From: Gammaproteobacteria bacterium
GTDB lineage: Bacteria > Pseudomonadota > Gammaproteobacteria > Pseudomonadales > Azotimanducaceae_A
NCBI GenBank assembly: GCA_012960755.1
Contig: DUAT01000061.1
Span: 22,027-65,917 of the forward strand
Direction: 5' to 3'
Length of the DNA stretch: 43,891 nucleotides
A program made the position numbers and the translations under genes. The notes below the pieces were generated by a model. That model ran no database searches. It saw only the letters and a list, made by a program, of their open reading frames with translations, and was not told where the DNA came from. Positions 18,366 through 30,874 of this stretch are shown piece by piece (position 1 is the first letter of the stretch; every line of letters begins with the position of its first letter).

Positions 18366-19334
18366 CTATTGGCCCAGTGGGAGCGGCCCTCTTTCAAGAA
18401 TCCGTTCGGCAGTGTCAGCCACCAGCATGAGATTTTGTTCATCACCCGTCCAGGCGTACCAGCCGAGATGCGAGGTCGCGATATGGAGTTCGTAGCAGTG
18501 ATGGCGAGCAGGCGCATCGACGAGATCATTCTCCCCCAGGTCTGGGGCTACCAGCGTTCGGTGCCACATATCGGTTGCCGCAATCACGGGATGCCAGGCA
18601 CCCCAGAAAGTACACCATGCAACGTCGAACAAGAAGTCACCACGCACAGAACACTTCCAGGAGAATATTCCCGTCACTTTAGCGGTATTGTCAGAAACCA
18701 GAACGTTCTGATGGAGAAGATCGCCATGGATAAGATCGCGACGCTCTGGACATATGGTCAGAAGCTGCTCGATACGGGACTTACAGGTCTTGAATAAATC
18801 ATCGAGACGCGAGCTCGACGCAAGCTTCTCTCTCCACCCGCTCACATGCTCGCTCGGATCATCAACAAGACCGGAACGCAACCAGCCATGCCAGCTCATA
18901 TCCACTGAGGAAGTGGAGTCGTACCAGAGCACTGCATCATTGGTGTCTACAGGCACAGCACGCATTGCCATCAGGAGTGCTTGCAGGGCATCTCCGAGGA
19001 CGTCTGCACGTTCCATGGACGTGGTCTCGACGAATCTTCCGTAGTGGCGTTGTGATATTGCGAAGTGAAGATCGAGCGCACTCCGGGTTTCAATGATAAC
19101 TGGAACTGGCAGATCCGGTGCCGTGAACCGCATCGCGGCTGCATCGATCGAAAAACCTTCGGACATGTCACTGAGACGCAGTACGAACTCATCTTCACCA
19201 ACTCGATATGAAAATGCAGACGACCAGAATCCGCCTGACAGTGGTGCCACATCCAGTACTTTGTCGTGGTGTCGGGTAGCCAGCCAATTTGTTACCTGTG
19301 TCGTCGTTGGCTTTGGCTTGTGTGCATCGTCCAT
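18366..19334 (-). CDS. APH-fold phosphotransferase with altered metal site
   Basis: Aminoglycoside phosphotransferase / hygromycin-B-kinase-like family. The catalytic loop is intact in LIHGDLLHQNVLVS (Asp base and Asn). The following motif, normally ending I-D-W before G-D-P-x-x-D, reads GIFSWKCSVRGDFLFDVAW, so the Mg-binding Asp is replaced by Ser. FDVAWCTFW resembles the hygromycin kinase group. The ATG at 19334 has GGAAA about six bases upstream and is preferred over a GTG at 19364. Length is 322 residues. It lies upstream of the split-barrel gene on the same strand. The protein may be inactive or act on another substrate; an antibiotic resistance role cannot be claimed. Confidence 0.8.
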   Translation of the reverse strand: MDDAHKPKPTTTQVTNWLATRHHDKVLDVAPLSGGFWSSAFSYRVGEDEFVLRLSDMSEGFSIDAAAMRFTAPDLPVPVIIETRSALDLHFAISQRHYGRFVETTSMERADVLGDALQALLMAMRAVPVDTNDAVLWYDSTSSVDMSWHGWLRSGLVDDPSEHVSGWREKLASSSRLDDLFKTCKSRIEQLLTICPERRDLIHGDLLHQNVLVSDNTAKVTGIFSWKCSVRGDFLFDVAWCTFWGAWHPVIAATDMWHRTLVAPDLGENDLVDAPARHHCYELHIATSHLGWYAWTGDEQNLMLVADTAERILERGPLPLGQ

Positions 19335-19422
19335 GCGCGATTTCCATAAGTAACTTAACAGCACATCTTACATCAGACAGAAAAACCCGCGCACTATCCT
19401 GCAGCAACCTAATGAGAATACA

Positions 19423-19430
19423 AACCGGTT
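19423..19430. promoter_or_regulatory. Candidate LacI-family operator core upstream of lacZ
   Basis: AACCGGTT is a perfect palindrome with a central CG, the common core of LacI/GalR operators, 62 bases before the lacZ start. Downstream at 19453-19458 is TATGAT, a possible -10 with a weak -35 (TTAAGT, 18 bases). No LacI-type gene is in the window. Confidence 0.3.
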
Positions 19431-19462
19431 AAGTCTTCAGTGATCATCTAATTATGATATAA

Positions 19463-23172
<3,710 letters not shown>

Positions 23173-23180
23173 AGAGCCCG

Positions 23181-23618
23181 CTAATGGTCGTGTTCTTTCC
23201 GAAAATCATCATGGCAACCTTTGCACGCACCGCCGAGCTTTTTCAGGGTAGGCCCAAGACGTTCCATATTCTTGGATTCCATCACCTGGTTAATTTCCTT
23301 CGCTGCTTCAACAAACTCATCCATAGCGGACTGGAAGGCTTCAGGATTCTTCCAGATAGCCGGTAAGGCTCCAGTTTTGCCGTCACCGCTACCCTTGGGA
23401 AACACACTGGGCACAACCTCAGCGATATTGGCCATACCCCGGGCGTGTAATTTCAGGTCTGCCTGATGCACCCGACCCCGCATGATCGCAACCATCGATG
23501 ACATATGACCACCAACGACCCCCATGACCCCCTGTCGATACTTAATCTCACCCGCTGCATCAGCCAGTGAACATTGACTGAAAAAAACCATCGCTAACAT
23601 CAATACCACCTTTTGCAT
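23181..23618 (-). CDS. Cytochrome c' (class II c-type cytochrome)
   Basis: Periplasmic monohaem cytochrome of the four-helix c'/c556 family. It has a signal peptide (MQKVVLMLAMVFFSQCSLADA), helix segments including YRQGVMGVVGGHMSSM, and the C-terminal haem-binding site CKGCHDDFRKEHDH. Length is 145 residues, normal for the family. It is convergent with the cytochrome b561 gene. Roles in NO binding or electron transfer are known for relatives, but which applies here cannot be seen. Confidence 0.92.
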   Translation of the reverse strand: MQKVVLMLAMVFFSQCSLADAAGEIKYRQGVMGVVGGHMSSMVAIMRGRVHQADLKLHARGMANIAEVVPSVFPKGSGDGKTGALPAIWKNPEAFQSAMDEFVEAAKEINQVMESKNMERLGPTLKKLGGACKGCHDDFRKEHDH

Positions 23619-23816
23619 AACACTTCCCAGATTGTTAATTTTTACAGATCACAGCATAACTGGATTTTACCGGAATGGTAACATCACTAGTGCGGGCAAG
23701 CCGCTAAATGGCCAGCTGCGTTGTTGCACTTGCTCGACTTATGCCCCTATCTATTCACAAATCGGGTCTTCACAAGCGCGTCTACCATCTGACCATTCAG
23801 CGACTTGCTTAAAGTG

Positions 23817-23841
23817 CTATCTATACAGGACACTACACTAG
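23817..23841 (-). repeat. Palindromic intergenic repeat, copy 2
   Basis: Read on the minus strand, this begins CTAGTGTAGTGTCCTGTATA, matching the 36727 copy (CTAGTGTAGTGCCCTATA) with two changes and the 3016 copy with two. The far arm is degraded (GATAG instead of the CTAG end). It lies about 70 bases upstream of xseB in a 292-base gap otherwise without recognised features. Confidence 0.6.
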
Positions 23842-23910
23842 CGTTGACGTTTTCGGGGTCGGCCAGTACAGTTGCAATCTGTAGTTGAACGCAGTCTTTT
23901 AGGGACCCAA

Positions 23911-24150
23911 ATGCCAGACAAGAAGCGCTATCCTTTTGAAGAATCCCTGTCCAAACTTGAGAGTCTGGTAGAAAAGATGGAAGCGGGCGATTTATCACTC
24001 GAAGATTCCCTGAAAACCTTCGAAGAAGGCATTAAACTCACCAGAGAATGCCAGCAAGCGCTCAAGCAGGCTGAACAAAAAGTCAATTTACTGACCGAAA
24101 AAAGCGGTCAGGTCGAATCATTACCCTTTGATGAGCAAACTGATGACTGA
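23911..24150 (+). CDS. xseB: Exodeoxyribonuclease VII small subunit
   Basis: Small subunit of the XseA-XseB single-strand DNA exonuclease. The 79-residue product carries the family pattern FEESLSKLESLVEKMEAGDL followed by SLEDSLKTFEEGIKL. The ATG at 23911 is chosen because AGGGA lies six bases upstream and the product length equals the usual 75-85 residues; the frame is open further left. The xseA gene is not here, as is common. It overlaps ispA by eight bases. Confidence 0.95.
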   Translation: MPDKKRYPFEESLSKLESLVEKMEAGDLSLEDSLKTFEEGIKLTRECQQALKQAEQKVNLLTEKSGQVESLPFDEQTDD

Positions 24151-25015
24151 AGTTTTTCAGTCTTATCGCGATAGAATAAATCAACAGCTTCAACGCCACC
24201 TGATTCAAACTACGGCACCGACCAGACTCCAGCAAGCCATGTATTACGGCGTATTCAATGGCGGTAAACGGATTCGACCCTTGCTCGTCTATCTGACTGG
24301 GGAAGCATTGGGCATACCATTGGAACAGGCGGACAACACTGCCAGCGCTATTGAATTAATCCACAACTACTCGTTGATTCACGACGACCTACCGGCAATG
24401 GATGATGATGATCTCCGTCGCGGTAACCCAACGGTGCACTTGAAATTCGATGACGCAACCGCGATTCTCACCGGTGACGCCATGCAAACACTGGCATTCG
24501 AGCTTATAGCCATTGATGCAAGACTTACTTCTGATGTCCGGGTCGAGCTAATTCAACTTATCGCCCGATCTGCCGGTGCTACAGGCATGGTTGCCGGTCA
24601 AGTCATAGATATAGAAGCAGAGACCCTGTCCATTAGTGCCAGCGAGCTTGAAAACATGCACCGCCGCAAAACCGGTGACCTGATTTCTGCCAGTGTTTTG
24701 GCTCCAGCCATCATCGCGCGAGCCGACTCTCCACTGACGCAATCTCTGCAAACCTTTGGCTATGCGCTGGGCCTGGCCTTTCAGGTTAAGGATGACATTC
24801 TCGATGAAGTAGGTGAAACGGAAGTCATGGGGAAACAACAGGGCAGCGACCATTCCCGGAACAAGACAACATTTGTCTCCGCTCACGGTCTCAATGCCGC
24901 AATTGCCTATTTAGATGAGTTACGGCAGGAGGCGATCAAAGCCCTTGAACCCCTCGGAGAGAATTCCAGATTGTTGCTTGAATTAACCGACTACGTGGCC
25001 AACAGAGACCATTAG
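24143..25015 (+). CDS. ispA: Farnesyl diphosphate synthase
   Basis: Condenses IPP with DMAPP and GPP to make farnesyl diphosphate for quinones and undecaprenyl carriers. Both Asp-rich motifs are present: LIHDDLPAMDDDDLRRG and FQVKDDILDEVG, plus the N-terminal GGKRIRP substrate motif. Length is about 290 residues. The ATG at 24143 overlaps the xseB end by eight bases; an in-frame ATG at 24131 is an alternative. The order xseB-ispA-dxs is the typical gammaproteobacterial isoprenoid block. Confidence 0.94.
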   Translation: MTEVFQSYRDRINQQLQRHLIQTTAPTRLQQAMYYGVFNGGKRIRPLLVYLTGEALGIPLEQADNTASAIELIHNYSLIHDDLPAMDDDDLRRGNPTVHLKFDDATAILTGDAMQTLAFELIAIDARLTSDVRVELIQLIARSAGATGMVAGQVIDIEAETLSISASELENMHRRKTGDLISASVLAPAIIARADSPLTQSLQTFGYALGLAFQVKDDILDEVGETEVMGKQQGSDHSRNKTTFVSAHGLNAAIAYLDELRQEAIKALEPLGENSRLLLELTDYVANRDH

Positions 25016-25104
25016 TCGTCCTTCAAGGTGAAATTGCCATGTTCAGAGCGACCCAAATGATTCAAGTGCGTCAAGATCAACAATTAGTGTAAAATTCGCC
25101 GCCT

Positions 25105-27024
25105 ATGTCTATACAAACATTTGATAAAATTCCCACTGAGCGCCCGAATACACCACTTCTGGATTCAATTGAATCACCAGCAGATATGCGCGCTTTTGAG
25201 AAAGACCAGCTGGAACAGCTCTCAGATGAGTTGCGTAATTTCCTGATCTACACTGTCGGTCGCACCGGTGGGCATTTTGGCGCCGGACTTGGGGTGATTG
25301 AACTCACCATCGCCCTGCATTACGTATTTGAAACCCCGCAGGATCACCTGGTCTGGGATGTAGGACATCAGACTTATCCACACAAGATCCTCACCGGTCG
25401 CCGTGAAGAAATGCAAAGCCTGCGTAAACCCAACGGTGTCGCGCCGTTCCCGGTTCGCACTGAAAGCCCCTACGACACATTTGGAGTCGGTCACTCCTCG
25501 ACTTCCATCAGTGCAGCATTAGGTATGGCCATCGGTGCAAGAATGAAGAATGAACCGCAACGAACTGTCGCTATTATTGGAGACGGCGCCATGACAGCCG
25601 GTCTGGCCTTTGAAGCCCTGAACCATGTTGCAGACACCAAGGCAAACATCCTTGTTGTACTGAACGATAATGCCATGTCGATATCCCACAATGTCGGCGG
25701 TCTGGCCAAGTACTTCGCCCGCATCCTCGGTTCCCGATTGTATCTGTCGATGCGCGAAGGCAGCAAAAAGATCCTCAGTCGGATTCCCCACGCCTGGGAA
25801 TTGGCTAAACGGACCGAGGAGCATATGAAAGGCATGGTGGTCCCCGGCACCCTGTTCGACGAGTTAGGTCTAAACTACATTGGCCCCATTGACGGTCACG
25901 ACATTAATTCCATGATCCATATGCTGGAAAATATCAAAGATCTTGAAGGACCACAGTTTCTGCATGTCATTACCCAAAAAGGTAAGGGTTATATTCCAGC
26001 TGAAGCCTCACCGGTGGGTACGCACTCACTTTCAAAAATTGAACCGCAAAAAACCCGGGCTCTGAATCATAACAAACCAAGTTACTCGAATGTCTTCGGC
26101 ACCTGGCTATGCGATATGGCGGAGAAAAATCCACATTTAGTGGGCATCACTCCCGCCATGAAAGAAGGCTCAGACCTTATTGCTTTCGCCGAAAACTATC
26201 CCGAGCGTTATTACGACGTCGCTATTTGCGAACAGCACGCCGTGACACTTGCAGCTGGTTTAGCTTGCCAGGGTGCAAAACCTGTGGTTGCTATTTATTC
26301 CACATTTTTGCAGAGAGCTTACGATCAGTTGATCCATGATGTAGCGATCCAGAACCTTGATGTCACCTTCGCCATTGATCGCGCAGGATTGCTGGAAGAC
26401 GGACCCACCCATTCGGGCGTGTTCGATCTTTCTTACCTGAGATGTATCCCTAACATTATCATTATGGTGCCATCGGACGAAAACGAAACCAGGCAAATGC
26501 TTTACACAGGGTTTGAGTTCAAAGGCCCCGCCGCTATCCGATATCCACGCGGTAAGGGGCCCGGTGCGGAGATCACCAGCGATATGACTACGATCGAAAT
26601 AGGCAAAGCGCGGACCCTGAGACAGGGAAGCAACATCGCGATCCTGGCATTTGGCTCCATGGTTAGGCCCGCAAGATCCACCGCTAACAAACTCAACGCT
26701 ACGCTGGTGGATATGCGCTTTGTTAAACCCCTGGACAAGGAATTAATCACACAAATTGCACTAAGCCACAAGCTGGTGGTGACCATAGAAGAAAACAGCG
26801 TCGCGGCTGGTGCAGGATCTGCAGTGAACGAATTTCTAAACAGGGAAGCCTTTGTCATTGAGATCCTCAACCTGGGGGTCCCGGACACTTTTATTCATCA
26901 GGACACGCCCGGCAAGATGCTGGCAGCCTGTGGCCTGGATGAGAACGGGATTCTACAGTCAATACGTGACAGAGTTTCAAGCCTGGAATTAAAAAAGCTG
27001 GATCCTTCCCTGCGCTCCGGCTAG
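25105..27024 (+). CDS. dxs: 1-deoxy-D-xylulose-5-phosphate synthase
   Basis: First enzyme of the MEP isoprenoid pathway, a thiamine diphosphate enzyme joining pyruvate and glyceraldehyde 3-phosphate. The 639-residue protein has WDVGHQTYPHKILTGR, the substrate His region GVGHSSTSISAALGMA, the ThDP/Mg motif GDGAMTAGLAFEALN continuing to LNDNAMSIS, and the catalytic Glu region VAICEQHAVTLAAGLA. The C-terminal transketolase-like domain is complete. It is separated from ispA by 89 bases, so it may have its own promoter (TAAAAT lies 14 bases before the ATG). Its stop is two bases from that of ribA on the other strand. Confidence 0.96.
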   Translation: MSIQTFDKIPTERPNTPLLDSIESPADMRAFEKDQLEQLSDELRNFLIYTVGRTGGHFGAGLGVIELTIALHYVFETPQDHLVWDVGHQTYPHKILTGRREEMQSLRKPNGVAPFPVRTESPYDTFGVGHSSTSISAALGMAIGARMKNEPQRTVAIIGDGAMTAGLAFEALNHVADTKANILVVLNDNAMSISHNVGGLAKYFARILGSRLYLSMREGSKKILSRIPHAWELAKRTEEHMKGMVVPGTLFDELGLNYIGPIDGHDINSMIHMLENIKDLEGPQFLHVITQKGKGYIPAEASPVGTHSLSKIEPQKTRALNHNKPSYSNVFGTWLCDMAEKNPHLVGITPAMKEGSDLIAFAENYPERYYDVAICEQHAVTLAAGLACQGAKPVVAIYSTFLQRAYDQLIHDVAIQNLDVTFAIDRAGLLEDGPTHSGVFDLSYLRCIPNIIIMVPSDENETRQMLYTGFEFKGPAAIRYPRGKGPGAEITSDMTTIEIGKARTLRQGSNIAILAFGSMVRPARSTANKLNATLVDMRFVKPLDKELITQIALSHKLVVTIEENSVAAGAGSAVNEFLNREAFVIEILNLGVPDTFIHQDTPGKMLAACGLDENGILQSIRDRVSSLELKKLDPSLRSG

Positions 27025-27026
27025 GT

Positions 27027-27623
27027 CTAGTCGGGCTTGCTGAACAGATGTCCCAGCTTGCCTGCCTTGGTCGCAAGATATCTGGCGTTATGATCGTTAT
27101 GCCCCGTTTCGATAGGCAGGCGATCAACGATTTCGATACCCAGTTTCCTTAACGCGGTCACTTTGACCGGGTTATTGGTCATCAGCCGGACCTTATCAAT
27201 TTCGAAGTACGAGAACATATTTTTGCAAATGGAGTAATCACGCAGATCGGCGTCGAAGCCAAGTCTTTCATTCGCCTCAACGGTATCAGCGCCCTGATCC
27301 TGCAACTCGTATGCCCGCACCTTGTTAAGGAGCCCAATACCGCGACCCTCCTGGCGCAAATACAGGATAATACCGCGACCTTCTTCTGAAACACGCTGCA
27401 GGGCCACTTGCAACTGGGCACCACAATCACATCGCATACTGAACAGGGCATCTCCTGTCAGACATTCCGAATGGACACGACAGAGCACAGGACCTTCGTT
27501 GCTGAAATCACCAAGGGTAATGGCAATATGCTCCTGACCTGTTTCTGAATCTTCGAAGCCATGTATCATAAACTCACCAAAGGGAGTGGGTAGCTTCGAG
27601 GAGGCGACATAGATAGCTGTCAC
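27027..27623 (-). CDS. ribA: GTP cyclohydrolase II
   Basis: Opens GTP to the pyrimidine precursor of riboflavin. Zinc ligands lie in [21 protein letters not shown] and the catalytic region is [15 protein letters not shown] place the start at the GTG at 27623: AGGAG lies seven bases upstream and the resulting 198-residue protein (beginning [18 protein letters not shown]) matches the E. coli length of 196. The frame stays open to 27737, which would add an unlikely leader. It is convergent with dxs and not part of the ribD-ribH operon. Confidence 0.95.
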   Translation of the reverse strand: MTAIYVASSKLPTPFGEFMIHGFEDSETGQEHIAITLGDFSNEGPVLCRVHSECLTGDALFSMRCDCGAQLQVALQRVSEEGRGIILYLRQEGRGIGLLNKVRAYELQDQGADTVEANERLGFDADLRDYSICKNMFSYFEIDKVRLMTNNPVKVTALRKLGIEIVDRLPIETGHNDHNARYLATKAGKLGHLFSKPD

Positions 27624-27762
27624 TGTGGTCTCCTGTAAATTATTCGGCATTTTATCAGGAGTGAGCGGCTTCAAGCTAGTTCCCATCCGGAAACTGCCGG
27701 ACCCGACGCATGCTCTCACGAATCCATGCCCGTACAAAGAACAACACGGGAGATCTGCGAAT

Positions 27763-28404
27763 TCAGTACTTCACGGTCAACTGCATTATTCCTGCACTCT
27801 CGGTGAGATCCACTTTGCTCAGGAATGACATGCCGAGCAGGATTTCCTCCGGATAGTCTCCCTCGAGAACAGCCGCTTTAACATTATTGATCCGAATTCC
27901 ACCAACCTCGACGCTAGCGAGATTTACCTCGCGGGATTCGACCACACCACCGGCGGTTGTCGCCCGAAGGGGCCGAGCCTTCGACAGGTCAAGACCTAAC
28001 GCTTTGGCAGTAGGCGTATTAAGGGCAATGATTGTCGCACCCGTATCCACCAAAAATGAAACAGGTCGACCGTTGATATTACCGCTGGTTCGATACTGAC
28101 CGGCATTGGACAGCAATATTGACACCGAAACACTCTCAGGCTTCTGGAAATCAGTGCTGATTCGGCTGCTGAGACCTAAACTGAATGTCCTGCCAGTATA
28201 TTCAATACTAGCCATGTGACTGTCAGCACTCACCAGAAGAACACCTTCGGGTGAGCGTTCACCAACCTTCAACAATATATTCTTACCAGAAATATTTAGC
28301 ATGGCTTTATTTTTAAACAAGCCGACAACGTCTATATCGAGGTCCAAAGCGAAACACGACGGCAAAAGCAGCAGAAAGAAAATAAACCCGGTGGTAGTTT
28401 TCAT
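27763..28404 (-). CDS. Retropepsin-like aspartic protease (clan AA), exported
   Basis: A 213-residue protein with a signal peptide ([20 protein letters not shown]) and a single aspartic protease domain carrying [15 protein letters not shown], the DTGA active-site motif, and the downstream flap/second motif [14 protein letters not shown]. One DTG per chain means it should work as a dimer, as retropepsins do. It belongs to the TIGR02281-like bacterial clan AA group. The ATG overlaps the pgpA stop by four bases, so it is the last gene of the nrdR-pgpA unit. Substrate unknown. Confidence 0.88.
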   Translation of the reverse strand: MKTTTGFIFFLLLLPSCFALDLDIDVVGLFKNKAMLNISGKNILLKVGERSPEGVLLVSADSHMASIEYTGRTFSLGLSSRISTDFQKPESVSVSILLSNAGQYRTSGNINGRPVSFLVDTGATIIALNTPTAKALGLDLSKARPLRATTAGGVVESREVNLASVEVGGIRINNVKAAVLEGDYPEEILLGMSFLSKVDLTESAGIMQLTVKY

Positions 28405-28883
28405 GGTTGGCTAATCACATAACTAATCACTTGGACTATGAACAAACTATAGAACCCCGCGGCAACATCATCAACCATGATACCGAGCCCTCCTTCCAGG
28501 TTTGTGTCCAACCAGCCAATGGGCCAGGGCTTGAGGATATCGAAAAACCTGAATAACCCGAAGGCAATAAGTAACCAGTACCAACCCTGTGGCAACATGA
28601 AAAGACTGATCCACATCCCGACAAATTCATCCCAGACGATACTTGCGGGATCTTTAACTTGCATATCACGGGACACCTTGTCACATAGCCACACTCCACA
28701 TCCAAACGCCACCAGCACAAACACCCCATAGCCCCACGTACCCAGCTTCAGCAGGAGAAAGTAAACCGGGATTGCCGCCAGGGAGCCCATCGTCCCAGGC
28801 ATATATCGAGACAATCCTGAACCGCCACCAAGGGCCAGAAAGTACCAGGGATTGGTAAACGTCTTCCTGACTTTTTCATCCAT
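28401..28883 (-). CDS. pgpA: Phosphatidylglycerophosphatase A
   Basis: Dephosphorylates phosphatidylglycerophosphate to phosphatidylglycerol at the inner membrane. The 160-residue product has the family features GSGLSRYMPGTMGSLAAIP, KDPASIVWDEFVGMWISLFM and GLGIMVDDVAAGFYS, with several membrane segments. It shares one base with the thiL stop (TAATG) and overlaps the protease gene start, consistent with tight translational coupling. Confidence 0.95.
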   Translation of the reverse strand: MDEKVRKTFTNPWYFLALGGGSGLSRYMPGTMGSLAAIPVYFLLLKLGTWGYGVFVLVAFGCGVWLCDKVSRDMQVKDPASIVWDEFVGMWISLFMLPQGWYWLLIAFGLFRFFDILKPWPIGWLDTNLEGGLGIMVDDVAAGFYSLFIVQVISYVISQP

Positions 28884-29848
28884 TAGAAGTGTCTATAACC
28901 AGTCGTATGGGGAACCCGGCGTCCATCCCTATCCAGGATATTGACAGATTTATCAGCGTTTATCGTGCCAATTCTGGTGATTGGACAGCCGATGGACTGC
29001 CCAATTTTAGTGACCCTTTCTGACCAGCGGTGTGGCACGGTGAAGCACAATTCATAGTCATCTCCACCCTGGATAGCCATTGTCCGTGCTTTCTCTGCTC
29101 CAAACGTCAATCTCAGTGCCTCCGAGACGGGCAAACTATCAACGATAATGCTGGAACCAACGCCACTGGCGCTGCACAAATGCGCCAGATCAGCTGCAAA
29201 TCCATCGGATATGTCGATTGCGGCGCTGGCCAGACCCAGTAAGGCCTGTCCCACATCAAGACGGGCAACCGGGTGAGTGTACCGGGCGATCAGCTGACTG
29301 AAATGTCTGTTGTCTGTGTTTGTCGAAGGTACATTTTTTACCAGTTCCAGACCACCCGCCGCATCGCCCAGAAAGCCCGAGACGTATATGTCATCGCCCA
29401 CCTGTGCACCAGAGCGTAGCAAGGCCTGGCCCGCAGGCACCATCCCCATGATATTGATCGTTATTGATAGCTGCCCCCTGGACAAATTACCGCCGATCAA
29501 CGGCAGCCGGTAGTGCTCAACCATATGGTTCAATTGAGTAGAAAAGCAGGACAGCCATTGCTCGGAAAACCCTGGTAATGTTAGGGCAAGCGTAAAACCA
29601 TGTGTCTGTGCACCCATCGCCGCCAAATCACTTAGATTAGCCCCCAGCGCGCGACTTACCACCACTTCGGCAGGGGCATCAGCAGTAAAATGGACACCCT
29701 CAACCAGGGTATCTGTTGATACGCAAAGCTCATAACCAGCAGGTAACCGCACCACGGCACAATCATCTCCGGGACCAATAACAACCTGATCATTCCTGAA
29801 AGTTATGGGTTCAACAAAAAACCGCCTGATTATCTCGAACTCATCCAT
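28883..29848 (-). CDS. thiL: Thiamine-monophosphate kinase
   Basis: Phosphorylates thiamine monophosphate to the active cofactor thiamine diphosphate, which Dxs of this window also needs. The 321-residue protein has the AIR-synthase-like layout: VIGPGDDCAVVRLP, the Mg-binding STDTLVEGVHF, ANLSDLAAMGA, GGNLSRG and IDISDGFAADLAHL. Located between nusB and pgpA, as in many gammaproteobacteria. Confidence 0.95.
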   Translation of the reverse strand: MDEFEIIRRFFVEPITFRNDQVVIGPGDDCAVVRLPAGYELCVSTDTLVEGVHFTADAPAEVVVSRALGANLSDLAAMGAQTHGFTLALTLPGFSEQWLSCFSTQLNHMVEHYRLPLIGGNLSRGQLSITINIMGMVPAGQALLRSGAQVGDDIYVSGFLGDAAGGLELVKNVPSTNTDNRHFSQLIARYTHPVARLDVGQALLGLASAAIDISDGFAADLAHLCSASGVGSSIIVDSLPVSEALRLTFGAEKARTMAIQGGDDYELCFTVPHRWSERVTKIGQSIGCPITRIGTINADKSVNILDRDGRRVPHTTGYRHF

Positions 29849-29918
29849 CGATTCTTGCCTGGGCTCTTTATTCTGATTGAGTGTGTATTTTCGTCAGGTC
29901 AAGGAACCCAACCAATCT

Positions 29919-30413
29919 TTATCGTCGATTGTATTCGCTGGCCCGATGTTCCGCTGCAATGCTGTCCAGTACCGAATTCACCAGCTTGTGACTTTCGGCA
30001 GCACCGAATTGCTTCGCCAGTTCAATCGATTCATTAATGACAACCCGATAGGGGATATCTATTCTGTGGACCAATTCATAACAACCAATGTACAGAACAG
30101 CAGCTTCAACAGGGTCCAGTTCATCAAACTTGCGATCAATCTTTGGAATGATGACGTCGGTCAAGTCACCCCTGATTAGATTAATGTTCGACAGTATCTG
30201 GTGCAGATACTCTGTGTCCACGCGCTTCATATCGTGGTCCTGGCGAAATTGACGTTCTACTTCACCCGCACTCATCCCGGTTAGCTTCATCTGGTACAGG
30301 GCTTGTAAGACAAACCTGCGCGCCTTGCTACGCGCCGCCGGAGTATTCTTCTTAGGCAACTTTTTTGGCACCTTTTTTGGCACGTCTTTGCGACTCTTTT
30401 TTGGCACGCTCAT
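29919..30413 (-). CDS. nusB: Transcription antitermination protein NusB with Lys-rich N-terminal extension
   Basis: All-helical RNA-binding factor that joins NusE (S10) on boxA RNA during rRNA transcription. The core from about residue 27 reads [20 protein letters not shown] and continues through [15 protein letters not shown] [16 protein letters not shown] and [15 protein letters not shown], then [13 protein letters not shown]. Residues 1-24 are an unusual extension of repeated V-P-K-K units. The ATG overlaps the ribH stop by four bases, supporting this start and hence the extension. Confidence 0.95.
   Translation of the reverse strand: MSVPKKSRKDVPKKVPKKLPKKNTPAARSKARRFVLQALYQMKLTGMSAGEVERQFRQDHDMKRVDTEYLHQILSNINLIRGDLTDVIIPKIDRKFDELDPVEAAVLYIGCYELVHRIDIPYRVVINESIELAKQFGAAESHKLVNSVLDSIAAEHRASEYNRR
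30360..30407 (-). repeat. nusB: 12-base repeats in nusB N-terminus
   Basis: The plus-strand unit CTTTTTTGGCAC occurs at 30360-30371, 30372-30383 and 30396-30407, encoding repeated V-P-K-K in NusB. The A6 tracts make the stretch prone to slippage. Confidence 0.7.
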
Positions 30414-30874
30414 AAATTTCGAAACAGGCTGACCATTTCCAGTGCTGACATGGCGACATCTGCACCCTTGTTTCCAGCCTTTGTACCAGAACGCTCGATT
30501 GCCTGCTCAATGGTATCCGTTGTCAGGACGCCAAACGCAACAGGAATTTCCTCTTCCAGGGCAATTCTCGCAAGCCCGCTGGCACACTCTCCTGCGACAT
30601 AATCAAAATGGGGTGTCGCCCCCCGAATTACAGCACCAAGGGCAATCACAGCATCGAAGTCACCTGTTTTCACGACTTTCTGGGTTGCCACTGGCATCTC
30701 GAATGCTCCAGGAACCCGGACCACCGTGATATTGTTTTCGCTGATGCCGTGGCGTTTTAATGTATCAATTGCGCCGGATAACAGGCCCTCAACTACAAAG
30801 CTGTTGAACCGCGCAACCACGATCGCGAAATTCGCTGTGACCGTGGAAAAATCCCCTTCTACAATTTTTGTCAT
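30410..30874 (-). CDS. ribH: 6,7-dimethyl-8-ribityllumazine synthase
   Basis: Penultimate step of riboflavin synthesis, forming lumazine in an icosahedral or pentameric assembly. The 154-residue protein has [15 protein letters not shown], the substrate loop [29 protein letters not shown] (catalytic His) and [14 protein letters not shown]. It starts on the ribD stop (TAATG) and overlaps nusB. In most relatives ribE and ribB stand between ribD and ribH; here they are missing. Confidence 0.96.
   Translation of the reverse strand: MTKIVEGDFSTVTANFAIVVARFNSFVVEGLLSGAIDTLKRHGISENNITVVRVPGAFEMPVATQKVVKTGDFDAVIALGAVIRGATPHFDYVAGECASGLARIALEEEIPVAFGVLTTDTIEQAIERSGTKAGNKGADVAMSALEMVSLFRNL

Noticed and set aside
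18306..18797. Plus-strand open frame opposite the APH-fold kinase
   Set aside because: Antisense shadow over the HGD motif region; the minus-strand protein has clear family motifs.
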